Shown here: positions 30,455 through 38,616 of the stretch, piece after piece
Layout: each line of letters opens with the position of its first letter
Position numbering within the stretch: the first letter of the stretch is position 1
Assembly (NCBI RefSeq): GCF_029946505.1
Contig: NZ_JARZHG010000014.1
Location: forward strand, 186,001 to 250,000
Direction: 5' to 3'
Length of the DNA: 64,000 bases
From: Polyangium sp. y55x31
GTDB taxonomy: Bacteria > Myxococcota_A > Polyangia > Polyangiales > Polyangiaceae
Position numbers and translations under genes: made by a program
The notes under the pieces: generated by a model
Database searches by the model: none
What the model saw: the letters and a program-made list of their open reading frames with translations, nothing else
Told to the model about the DNA's origin: nothing

Positions 30455-31654
30455 TCAGAGTCGTTCGAGGACGACCGCGATCCCTTGCCCGCCGCCGATG
30501 CAGGCGCTGCCCACCGCGATCTGCTTGCCCGTGCGGCGGAGCGTGTGGACGAGGTGCGCCGTGATGCGCGCGCCCGAGGCGCCGAGCGGATGGCCGAGCG
30601 CGATGGCCCCGCCATTGACGTTCGCCTTCTCCAGCGGGATCCCGAGCTCCTTCTGCACGGCGAGCCATTGCGGCGCGAACGCCTCGTTCACGTCGAAGAG
30701 GTCGACCGCGTCGAACGCGACGCCCGCGCGCTCGAGCGCCTTCGGAATGGCGGCCGCCGGGCCGATGCCCATGATCGACGGATCCACGCCCGCCGACGCC
30801 CATTGCAAGATCCGCGCGAGCGGCGTCCAGCCTTTTTCACGCGCCTTCTCGGCCGTGGTCACGACGAGCATCGCCGCGCCGTCGCAGATGCCGCTCGCAT
30901 TGCCGGCCGTGACCGTGCCGTCCTTCTTGAAGACAGGCGCGAGCTTCGCCAGCGCCTCGGGCGTCGATTGCGGCCGCGGGTGCTCGTCCACCGCGAACGA
31001 GACCGGCGGCGCCCCGCGCTTGCCCGGCAGCTCGATCGGCGCGATCTCGTCCTTGAACGCGCCCGCCTCGTTCGCCGCGGCCCAGAGCTTCTGGCTGCGG
31101 AGCGCGTATTCGTCACATTCGGCGCGCGAGATGCCGTACTTCGTCGCCAGGTTCTCGGCCGTGATGGCCATCGGCGAATTCACGTAGCTATCGGTGAGCG
31201 CGCTCCAGAGCGAATCCTCGAGCGCCGGGGCCTTGCCAAAGGCAAAACCCTCGCGTCCGCCGCGCAGCACGTGCGGCGCCTGCGACATGTTCTCGGTCCC
31301 GCCCGCGAGCACCACGTCGGCCTCGTCGAGCAGGAGGAGCTGGGCCGCCTGCACGACCGCCTCGAAGCCCGAGCCGCAAAGCCGGTTCACCGTGAGCGCC
31401 GGGACCTCGATGGGCACGCCTGCCTTGAGGCCCACGTGGCGCGCGCAGTAGATCGCGTCGGCGCTCGTCTGCATGACGTTGCCGACGACGACGTGCCCGA
31501 CGTCGCTCGGCGCCGCGCCGGCCTGCGCGAGGGCAGCCTTCGCCGCGTGCGCCGCGAGATCGTTCGCCGTGACACCCTTGAGCGCGCCATTCATCGTCCC
31601 GAACGCGGTGCGCTTCGCGCCCACGATGACGATGTCCTTGCTGAGCTTGGCCAT
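30455..31654 (-). CDS. acetyl-CoA C-acyltransferase (thiolase)
   Basis: 399 residues from ATG 31654, which has a good Shine-Dalgarno (GGAG) before it. Active-site motifs: nucleophile Cys in N-R-L-C-G-S-G (about residue 91), N-E-A-F-A, G-G-A-I-A-L-G-H-P-L-G-A-S-G, and the C-terminal C-I-G-G-G-Q-G. Thiolases condense or cleave acyl-CoAs. The sequence is of the acetoacetyl-CoA/beta-ketothiolase type, usable for fatty acid degradation or for supplying acetoacetyl-CoA. The adjacent amine oxidase could feed aldehydes into the same degradative route, but this is speculative. Confidence 0.9.
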   Translation of the reverse strand: MAKLSKDIVIVGAKRTAFGTMNGALKGVTANDLAAHAAKAALAQAGAAPSDVGHVVVGNVMQTSADAIYCARHVGLKAGVPIEVPALTVNRLCGSGFEAVVQAAQLLLLDEADVVLAGGTENMSQAPHVLRGGREGFAFGKAPALEDSLWSALTDSYVNSPMAITAENLATKYGISRAECDEYALRSQKLWAAANEAGAFKDEIAPIELPGKRGAPPVSFAVDEHPRPQSTPEALAKLAPVFKKDGTVTAGNASGICDGAAMLVVTTAEKAREKGWTPLARILQWASAGVDPSIMGIGPAAAIPKALERAGVAFDAVDLFDVNEAFAPQWLAVQKELGIPLEKANVNGGAIALGHPLGASGARITAHLVHTLRRTGKQIAVGSACIGGGQGIAVVLERL

Positions 31655-31772
31655 GTTTTCTCCGTGCATGTCCTGTGAGAGGCCGGGAGCATGCGCCGGA
31701 CTTTCGTGCCGGGCAAGCCCCCAGTTCGAACGCGAGAAATGCGCGGATCACGCGCCGAGAGAGCGTGATCAC

Positions 31773-32783
31773 TCACCTCGAAAACCGCTTGCGGTACTCC
31801 GTCGGCGACACGGAGAGGTGCCGCTGGAACGTCACGCGCATCCGCTCCTCATTGCCGAATCCGCAGTGCCGCGCGATCTCGTCCACGTTGCGCTCCGACG
31901 CCTCGAGCAGCCGCCGCGCCGCCTCCAGCCGGAACATCTCCACCGCCTTCGCCGGCGTTCGTCCCGTCTTCTGCCGGTAGACGCGCGAAAAATTCCGCGG
32001 GCTCATCCCCGCCCTTTCCGCGAGGAGCTCCACCGTCAGATCCTCGCGGCCGAGGTGCTCCGAGATCCAGTGGTGCAGTGCGTCGAACGCCCCGCCGTCC
32101 TCCGCCTGCGATTGCAACACCTCGCTGAACTGCGATTGCCCGCCCGGTCGCTTGAGGAAAACCACGAGCTCGCGCGCCACCTTCATCGCGATGTCCCGCC
32201 CGCAGTCGCTTTCCACGAGCGCGAGGGAAAGATCGATCCCCGCGGTCACGCCTGCCGACGTCCAGACCGGCCCCTCCTGCACGAAGATCGCGTCTCGATC
32301 GATCTCCACCGAGGGAAAACGCTTCTTCAAGAGGTCACACATCGCCCAGTGCGTCGTTGCCCGCTTCCCCGCGAGCAGCCCCGCTTGCGCCAGGAAAAAC
32401 GTCCCACTGCACACGGAGGCCGTCCGCCGCGCCTTGCGGGACATTTCCGCGAGCCAGCACGCAAGCTCCGGGGAGCCATCGAGCGCCTGCTCGATTTCCG
32501 GCGCGCCCGGCACGACGATCGTGTCCACCTCCCGGCACGCGAAAGCGGCGAGCGGCGACGTATCGAGCGCCACGCCCTCCGCCGCGTGCACGAGCCCGCC
32601 TGTCAGGCTCACGGTCCGCCCCGCATAACCCGGCCGCCCGAGCGCCTCCATGTAACGCGACGCGGCCCAGAACACCGTCTGCGGCCCCGTCAGGTCGAGC
32701 AGCCCCATCCCGGGAAACGCGACGAACAACACGAGCTTCGGTTGGCTCGCGGACGTTGGCTGAAAATCAGGGGTCAATGGCAT
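31773..32783 (-). CDS. GlxA-type transcriptional regulator (DJ-1/PfpI domain plus AraC helix-turn-helix)
   Basis: 336 residues from the ATG at 32783; a TTG three codons earlier is less likely. The N-terminal class I amidotransferase-like domain (about 15-200) has F-P-G-M-G-L-L-D-L-T-G-P and the nucleophile-elbow-like S-V-C-S-G-T-F-F-L-A. The C-terminal AraC domain (about 230-335) has two helix-turn-helices: L-A-E-R-A-G-M-S-P-R-N-F-S-R-V-Y and I-A-R-H-C-G-F-G-N-E-E-R-M-R. It is divergent from the NADH dehydrogenase gene with only 35 bases between starts, so it probably regulates that gene and itself. Confidence 0.87.
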   Translation of the reverse strand: MPLTPDFQPTSASQPKLVLFVAFPGMGLLDLTGPQTVFWAASRYMEALGRPGYAGRTVSLTGGLVHAAEGVALDTSPLAAFACREVDTIVVPGAPEIEQALDGSPELACWLAEMSRKARRTASVCSGTFFLAQAGLLAGKRATTHWAMCDLLKKRFPSVEIDRDAIFVQEGPVWTSAGVTAGIDLSLALVESDCGRDIAMKVARELVVFLKRPGGQSQFSEVLQSQAEDGGAFDALHHWISEHLGREDLTVELLAERAGMSPRNFSRVYRQKTGRTPAKAVEMFRLEAARRLLEASERNVDEIARHCGFGNEERMRVTFQRHLSVSPTEYRKRFSR

Positions 32784-32818
32784 TTGCGGCAAGCCCTCTC
32801 CGCCTTACCAGAGGTGAC

Positions 32819-34027
32819 ATGTCGAAGAAAGTATTGATCGTCGGCGGAGGCTTCGCCGGAGTCTGGGGCGCTCTTTCGGCCGCGCGGCTGCTCGACCAGC
32901 AAGGAAAAACCAGCGCGGACGTCGAGGTCACGCTCGTCTCGCCGCAGCCCGCCCTCCACATCCGCCCGCGGCTGTACGAGCCTTCGCCGGAGGACATGAG
33001 CGCGCCCCTCTTGCCGCTCCTCGATGCGATCGGCGTCCATTTCGTCGAGGGGTCCGTCACGGAAATCCGGACCGGCGCGCGGCAGGTGGACGTGATTGCC
33101 ACGAACGGCGCGAGGCGCACCTTGCCCTATGATCGGCTTCTGCTCACGAGCGGCAGCAAGCTCTTCCGCCCGCCCGTCCCCGGCCTTTCGGAGCATGCGT
33201 TCTCCGTCGATCAGCTCGACGACGCCGTCGCGCTCGACAAGCACCTCGCGGGCCTCGCATCTCTGCCCGAGACGCCGGCGCGAAATACGGTCGTCATCGC
33301 GGGAGGCGGATTCACCGGGCTCGAGCTCGCCACGGAGCTGCCCCCGCGCCTGAAACGGGCTCTCGGCGCGAATGCGAAGATCTCGGTGATCATCGTCGAG
33401 AGGGCAGGGAAGGTCGGCGCAGACCTCGGCGGCAATCCGCGTCCCGTCATCGTGGAGGCGCTCCAATCCCTCGGCGTGGAATACCGGAGCGGCACCGCCG
33501 TCGCGTCCATCGACGCGGGCGGCGTGGTGACCGATTCCGGCGAGCGCATCGAGGCCCGCACCGTCGTCTGGACCGCCGGCATGCGCGCGAGCAGCCTCGC
33601 CGCGCAGGTCTCTTCCTCGCTCGATTCTCTCGGCCGCGTCGACGTCACCCTGGACCTGCGCGTCGTCGGCACGGAGCACGTCTTCGCGGCGGGCGACGTC
33701 GCCCGCGCCCTCACCGACGAGCAGGGCCATTACGCGCTCATGTCCTGCCAGCACGCCATCTTCATGGGCCGCTTCGGCGGGCACAACGCCGTGGCCGATC
33801 TCCTGGGCGTTCCCACGCTCGAATACCGGCAGCTCTTTTACGCCACCTGCCTCGACCTCGGCGAATGGGGCGCTCTCTACACGGAAGGCTGGGATCGCCA
33901 GATCAAGCTCACGGCTGCCGCGGGCAAGGAGCGCAAGCGAGAGATCAATACGGTCTGGATTTATCCCCCCGCTCCGAACCGCGCCGCGGCGTTTGCCGCC
34001 GGCGATCCCCTGGTCACGTTCGGCTGA
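32819..34027 (+). CDS. type II NADH dehydrogenase / FAD-dependent pyridine nucleotide oxidoreductase
   Basis: 402 residues from ATG 32819 (GAGGTG just before). The FAD motif V-L-I-V-G-G-G-F-A-G-V-W is at residues 5-16, the NAD motif V-V-I-A-G-G-G-F-T-G-L-E-L-A near 160-173, and the flavin-contact segment V-F-A-A-G-D-V-A-R-A near 290. The order matches single-subunit NDH-2 enzymes that transfer electrons from NADH to quinone at the membrane surface. No obvious C-terminal amphipathic anchor helix is seen, so a soluble oxidoreductase is also possible. A GlxA-type regulator diverges from it. A strong shared terminator follows. Confidence 0.85.
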   Translation: MSKKVLIVGGGFAGVWGALSAARLLDQQGKTSADVEVTLVSPQPALHIRPRLYEPSPEDMSAPLLPLLDAIGVHFVEGSVTEIRTGARQVDVIATNGARRTLPYDRLLLTSGSKLFRPPVPGLSEHAFSVDQLDDAVALDKHLAGLASLPETPARNTVVIAGGGFTGLELATELPPRLKRALGANAKISVIIVERAGKVGADLGGNPRPVIVEALQSLGVEYRSGTAVASIDAGGVVTDSGERIEARTVVWTAGMRASSLAAQVSSSLDSLGRVDVTLDLRVVGTEHVFAAGDVARALTDEQGHYALMSCQHAIFMGRFGGHNAVADLLGVPTLEYRQLFYATCLDLGEWGALYTEGWDRQIKLTAAAGKERKREINTVWIYPPAPNRAAAFAAGDPLVTFG

Positions 34028-34032
34028 ATGGC

Positions 34033-34079
34033 GCGCGGGGGGTCGATCGGCTTTCCGGGCCGATCGGAGCCCCCCGCGC
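34033..34079. terminator. bidirectional terminator, long GC-rich stem-loop
   Basis: GCGCGGGGGG (34033-34042) pairs with CCCCCCGCGC (34070-34079). After a small internal bulge, CGATCGGC (34044-34051) pairs with GCCGATCG (34059-34066) around a seven-base loop. This gives about 18 pairs in the 60-base gap between the convergent NADH dehydrogenase and subtilase genes. T-runs are lacking, so stem stability must do the work. Confidence 0.6.
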
Positions 34080-34087
34080 TGCGAACG

Positions 34088-36712
34088 TCAGGGCCGCTCG
34101 ACGCGGAAGGCCGGCGACGTCCAGGTCTCCCAGTGCGCCGGGTTGTTCGCGTCGCCGAGCGCCTTCAGCACGCTCATCTTCATCACGTAGTTGCCGTTCG
34201 GCACCGTGATGACCTTCTTTCCGCTCGTCGTGGTCCCATTCCAGGCGAACGAGAACGTGCCCGTCGGATCCGCATTTCGCCCGACGTACGTATACGTGTA
34301 GGCGTTGCCCCACGGCTTCTGGAGGCCCGTGGCCTCGGCGATGTCGACCTTGATCGTCGACACCTGGTGCTCGAGGTGCACGGTGATGTTCGGCACGTTG
34401 GACGTGCCCGACATCGTGAACACCGCGCCCTCGCTCATCTTGTTGTACGTCGTCGCGTCCATCTGCCGCGACAACCACGGGAAACCCGACGCCGTCGGGA
34501 CGAGCGCCACGATCGATTGATAATCACCCTTGAAGCCGATGTACGGCACGCGCAGCGTCGTATTGCCGCCCGTCTGCGCGAATTTGACGAAGCCGCCGTA
34601 CACGCCGCGATCGGGGAGGTTCGGGTTCGGCGTGATCGTCACGTCCACCGTCGCCGTGCCGTGCGCCGGGACCGTCACGCTCACCGCGCTGAACTCCGCG
34701 CTCGGCGGCGCGTCCGTCTTCGAGAGCGCCGCCGGCGTGCCGTACGTGCCCAGCGACGAGGCGCCCGGCTGGTGCGAGACGTCGTACGTGATGGGCTCGG
34801 CGCCGTCGTTCTTCAGCGTGATCGTCTGCGTCGTGGGGCCCGTCGTCTCGCCGAGGGCGATGCGGCTCGGCCACACGCTGGCCGTCGCGACCGCGGCCTT
34901 GTCGACGCGAATGAGGCCCGCGCCCTGCCGATGCGCGCTGTCGAGGATGCCCGTCGACGGATCGATACCCCAGAGCAGCGGCTCCGCCGTGTTCTGCAGC
35001 CGCGCGCGAATCGCGTTGAAATCGGTCTCGCCCGTGGCCTCGATGAGCAGCGCGATCGCGCCCGCCGTGTGCGGCGAGGCCATCGACGTGCCGCTCTGCG
35101 AGGTGAACCCGCCGAGCTCGAGCGGATACGTCGAATAAATCGACCCGCCCGGCGACGTGAGGTCCGGCTTGAACGAGAGATCCGGCCCCGCGCCCCACGA
35201 GCTGAACGCCGAAATGCGTCCGCCGAGGCTGTTCGGCGTGGTGACCGTGTCGTCCGTCCACGTCAAGGACACCGTCCCCTGAGCCAGGCGCTGCACGATG
35301 GTATCGCCGTCCGCCATCAGAATGCCGACGACCGGGATCCCCACCGGCGTCGTCCCCGCGGGCGAACCCGCGGGGATCGTGACGCCGGGGACGAGCGCGC
35401 CGGCTGCGTTGTTGTAGATGACGACGGCCGTGGCGCCCGCGGCCTGCGCATTCTTCGATTTCTCGAAGAACGTGCAGCCGCCGCGCTTGATGAGCGCCAC
35501 CTTGCCATTGAGGCTCCTCGCCGCCGGCGGATTCACGTTGCACGCGTCCGTGGCAATCGTGTTCGGCGTCGCCGTGGCCACGATCTGCAGCGTGCCCGTG
35601 AACGGCGCGAACGGCACGCCCGTGCCCGGGTTGTACCCGATCGACTTGCCGTCCGCCGAGATCGTGAACGAGAGCTGCGCGATGTGCGTGTTCTCGGCGG
35701 AGGCCGAGGCGATGACGTTCGTCCCGACGCCGGGCGCGCCCGTGGCCCAGACGCCGCGGTCGCCGTTGTTGCCGCCCGAGCAGGAGACGATCGTGCCGCT
35801 CGTCGCGAGGTTCGACGCCGCCACGGCCGTCGGATACTGCGGCCATTGATACCCGGAGCCGATGCTCATGTTGACGACACGCATGCCGTCCTGCTGCGCC
35901 CGCTCCATCGCCTGGATCATGATGTCCGTGCTCGTCGAGCCCGCGCAGCCGAACACACGATACGCGCCGAACGTGACCTCGGGCGCGACGCCGACGACCG
36001 AGCCATTCGCGCCGACGATGCCGGCGACGTGCGTGCCGTGACCACCGCAATCGTCCGGATCCGCGTCGGGAATGGCATACGCCCCCGCGACGCCGGCCTG
36101 GAACCCGTCACCCACGAAATCGTAGCCGTACTGGACCCGGCACCCCGGACCGTAGCAGCCGCCGCCGAGATCGGGGTGATCGTAATCGACGCCGCTGTCG
36201 ATGATGCCGACGCGGATGTTCGCGCCCGTGAGCCCGAGCTGGTTCCGCGCGATGTCCACGCCCGTCATGGCGATCGCCGTCGCCATGTCCATCTGCGGCG
36301 CGTCGTCGTTCGGCGTGTCCTCCTGCAGGATCGGCATCACGGGCCAGACCGACTTGACCCCGGGAATACGCGCGAGCTCCGCGACGTGCTCGGGCGCGAC
36401 GCGGATCGAAAGACCGTTCCACAGCCGGTGGAACGTGAGCCGCTCGGTGATCGGGATGCCCCGCTTCTCGGCCTCGGCCTTGAACACGACCTTTTGCTGG
36501 AGGAGCAACGACTCCGACCCGCCGCGCAGGAGCGGCTTCTCTTCGAGCTCCACGAACCAGAACTCGGGGGTCTCGTTCTGCTCCCGCGTCACGACCGACA
36601 TGGGATCGTACGCGTCCCCGTTCCCGTCCGCCTGCTGCCCGTCGGGCTCTCCGCCGCAAGCCACGAGCAAGGAGGGCAATGCAAGTAGGTGAATCCAGCG
36701 AAAGCGCCTCAT
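34088..36712 (-). CDS. secreted subtilisin-family (S8) serine protease lipoprotein
   Basis: 874 residues from the ATG at 36712, with AGAGG about six bases before it. The signal peptide ends L-L-V-A-C, suggesting a lipid anchor. An inhibitor-like propeptide covers about 50-125. The catalytic triad is D172 (I-I-D-S-G-V-D), H225 (G-G-H-G-T-H) and S543 (S-G-T-S-M-A-S-P). A protease-associated domain is inserted before the Ser (about 395-480, with V-A-L-I-K-R-G-G-C-T-F-F). The C-terminal 300 residues are beta-rich, Fn3-like domains. It probably degrades prey or environmental protein outside the cell. It is divergent from the TPR protein gene. Confidence 0.92.
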   Translation of the reverse strand: MRRFRWIHLLALPSLLVACGGEPDGQQADGNGDAYDPMSVVTREQNETPEFWFVELEEKPLLRGGSESLLLQQKVVFKAEAEKRGIPITERLTFHRLWNGLSIRVAPEHVAELARIPGVKSVWPVMPILQEDTPNDDAPQMDMATAIAMTGVDIARNQLGLTGANIRVGIIDSGVDYDHPDLGGGCYGPGCRVQYGYDFVGDGFQAGVAGAYAIPDADPDDCGGHGTHVAGIVGANGSVVGVAPEVTFGAYRVFGCAGSTSTDIMIQAMERAQQDGMRVVNMSIGSGYQWPQYPTAVAASNLATSGTIVSCSGGNNGDRGVWATGAPGVGTNVIASASAENTHIAQLSFTISADGKSIGYNPGTGVPFAPFTGTLQIVATATPNTIATDACNVNPPAARSLNGKVALIKRGGCTFFEKSKNAQAAGATAVVIYNNAAGALVPGVTIPAGSPAGTTPVGIPVVGILMADGDTIVQRLAQGTVSLTWTDDTVTTPNSLGGRISAFSSWGAGPDLSFKPDLTSPGGSIYSTYPLELGGFTSQSGTSMASPHTAGAIALLIEATGETDFNAIRARLQNTAEPLLWGIDPSTGILDSAHRQGAGLIRVDKAAVATASVWPSRIALGETTGPTTQTITLKNDGAEPITYDVSHQPGASSLGTYGTPAALSKTDAPPSAEFSAVSVTVPAHGTATVDVTITPNPNLPDRGVYGGFVKFAQTGGNTTLRVPYIGFKGDYQSIVALVPTASGFPWLSRQMDATTYNKMSEGAVFTMSGTSNVPNITVHLEHQVSTIKVDIAEATGLQKPWGNAYTYTYVGRNADPTGTFSFAWNGTTTSGKKVITVPNGNYVMKMSVLKALGDANNPAHWETWTSPAFRVERP

Positions 36713-36833
36713 GTGTACCTCTTCGGCCGCCGCGTTTGGGGCCCTTTCCAGACCAGTGCCCCCGCCGCAACCGGGCGTCAAGAGGGAGGGAGGACTTGCC
36801 GTGCGCCTCGTTCGCCCCATTGCCTTCGAACAT

Positions 36834-36849
36834 GCCCCCGAAAGGGGGC
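36834..36849 (+). other. GAAA-tetraloop hairpin in the leader of the TPR gene
   Basis: GCCCCC (36834-36839), GAAA, GGGGGC (36844-36849) form a perfect six-pair stem capped by a GNRA tetraloop, just before the Shine-Dalgarno GGGGAGGG. It could modulate translation of the following gene. Confidence 0.3.
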
Positions 36850-36866
36850 GGCCGGGGAGGGTGAAA

Positions 36867-38558
36867 ATGCGAATTCCATCGCGCACGGCGCTCTTCGTTG
36901 TTTTCGGTTTGCTCGGCGCCTCGTCCTTCCTCGTCGCGCGCGCCGCGGTGAGCAACGGCGCCGGCGAGGTCACGAACCCGTCCGGAGCGGCGCCGCTGCT
37001 CGAAGGGATGGGATCGCTGCACTTCCCCATCACCACGAGCGTCCCCGCCGCCCAGCGATATTTCAACCAGGGCATGACGCTGGCCTATGGCTTCAACCAC
37101 GCCGAGGCGGAGCGCTCGTTCCTCGAAGCCGCGCGCCTCGATCCCGGCTGCGCGATGTGTTTCTGGGGCGCCGCGCTCGTGCTCGGCCCGAACATCAACG
37201 CTCCCATGAGCGACGCCGCCGTCCCGCGTGCTCACGCGCACATCCAGCGCGCACGCACGCTCGCGGCCGCGACGGGCATCACGCCGCGCGAGCGCGAGCT
37301 CATCGAGGCCCTCGCGGCCCGATACGCGCCCGCCCCCGTGGCCGATCGCAGCGCGCTCGATCGCGCTTATGCCGAGGCCATGAAGAAGGTCGCCGCGCTC
37401 CGGCCGGACGACGCGGACGTCCTCGCGCTCTACGCCGAGGCGCTCATGGATCTGAGCCCCTGGAATTACTGGGAGCGCGGGAAGCCGCGGGCGAATACCG
37501 AGGAGGTGATGTCCGCGCTGGAGCGGGCGATGAAGCTCGCTCCGAAACACCCGGGGGCAAACCATTACTACATTCACGTCGTCGAGGCCTCGCCGCACCC
37601 CGCGCGCGGACTCGAGGCGGCCGAGCGGCTCGCGAATCTCGTGCCAGGCGCCGGGCACCTCGTGCACATGCCGTCGCACATCTACCTTGGCGTGGGACGT
37701 TATGAGGACGCCGCGCTCGCCAACGAGCGCGCCATCGCCGCCGACGACAGATACGCGCCCCTCGCCGATCCCTCGAACATGTACCTGGTCATGTACCGGA
37801 TGCACAACGTGCACTTCCTGTGGACCGCGTTGACGCTCCAGGGCAGATCCGAGGAGGCGCTCCGCATTGCGCGCTCGATCCCGATGCGCCTCGGACACGC
37901 CGCGCACGGCCATGGCGACCCCATGGCCACGATGATCGAGCATTTCCTGGCCACACCCCTCTATGCCATGGTTCGTTTCGGTCGATGGCAAGAGATCCTG
38001 CGCGCCGAAGCGCCGCCCAAGGATCACGCCTACTCGCGCGGCGTCTACCATTACGCCCGGGCCATTGCATTCTCCCGGCGCGGCGAGGTGGCGGCCGCGG
38101 ATCGCGAGCTCGCGGCGCTGGCGAAAGACGCGGCGGATCCCTCGCTCCTCGGAACCACGGTGTCCGGCGTGAACTCGCCGAGCGCCGTGCTGGGCATAGC
38201 CCTCGCGGTCGCGCGCGGCGAGCTCGCGGCGGATCGGGGCGATCTCGACACGGCCATCCGCGAGCTCCAATTCGCGGTCGTCCTCGAAGACGAGCTCCGT
38301 TACATGGAGCCGCCGGACTGGCACCACCCGACGCGGCAGATCCTCGGCGCCGTCCTGCTCCGCGCGCGCAAGAACGCCGAGGCCGAGCGCGTCTATCGCG
38401 AGGACCTCGCGAAGCGGCCGGAGAACGGGTTTTCGCTCTTCGGCCTCGCCCAGGCGCTCGAACGCCAGGGCAAGACGTCCGAGGCAGCGGAGGTCCGGCG
38501 CCGATTCGAGATCGCCTTCGCGCGCGCGGACATCAAGCTCACAGCCTCCCGGTTCTGA
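36867..38558 (+). CDS. exported TPR-repeat protein
   Basis: 563 residues from the ATG at 36867 (GTG 36861 is also in frame; a strong GGGGAGGG precedes both). One N-terminal hydrophobic segment (L-F-V-V-F-G-L-L-G-A-S-S-F-L-V) serves as signal or anchor. The rest is helical repeats of TPR type, for example Y-F-N-Q-G-M-T-L-A-Y-G-F-N-H-A-E-A then C-A-M-C-F-W-G-A-A-L-V-L-G-P-N-I-N. The latter is typical of a widespread TPR family in soil bacteria. H-Y-Y-I-H-V-V-E and H-M-P-S-H-I-Y are further conserved-looking blocks, whose paired His residues could bind metal. The role is unknown, probably protein-protein interaction in the cell envelope. Confidence 0.85.
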   Translation: MRIPSRTALFVVFGLLGASSFLVARAAVSNGAGEVTNPSGAAPLLEGMGSLHFPITTSVPAAQRYFNQGMTLAYGFNHAEAERSFLEAARLDPGCAMCFWGAALVLGPNINAPMSDAAVPRAHAHIQRARTLAAATGITPRERELIEALAARYAPAPVADRSALDRAYAEAMKKVAALRPDDADVLALYAEALMDLSPWNYWERGKPRANTEEVMSALERAMKLAPKHPGANHYYIHVVEASPHPARGLEAAERLANLVPGAGHLVHMPSHIYLGVGRYEDAALANERAIAADDRYAPLADPSNMYLVMYRMHNVHFLWTALTLQGRSEEALRIARSIPMRLGHAAHGHGDPMATMIEHFLATPLYAMVRFGRWQEILRAEAPPKDHAYSRGVYHYARAIAFSRRGEVAAADRELAALAKDAADPSLLGTTVSGVNSPSAVLGIALAVARGELAADRGDLDTAIRELQFAVVLEDELRYMEPPDWHHPTRQILGAVLLRARKNAEAERVYREDLAKRPENGFSLFGLAQALERQGKTSEAAEVRRRFEIAFARADIKLTASRF

Positions 38559-38590
38559 AACCTCTCTCCCGCCCCGTCCGAAGGTTCGGC

Positions 38591-38610
38591 TATCCTCGCC
38601 CGCGAGGAGG
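38591..38610 (+). promoter_or_regulatory. -10 box TATCCT and ribosome site of the ceramidase-like gene
   Basis: TATCCT is at 38591-38596, then GAGGAGG at 38604-38610 seven to ten bases before the GTG at 38617. Here the leader is long enough for a normal Shine-Dalgarno start. Confidence 0.4.
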
Positions 38611-38616
38611 CCTTCG

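Noticed and set aside
34028-36688. 886-codon plus-strand frame opposite the subtilase gene
   Set aside because: Almost only Arg, Ala, Asp, Val, His; no motif, while the minus strand encodes a complete protease.
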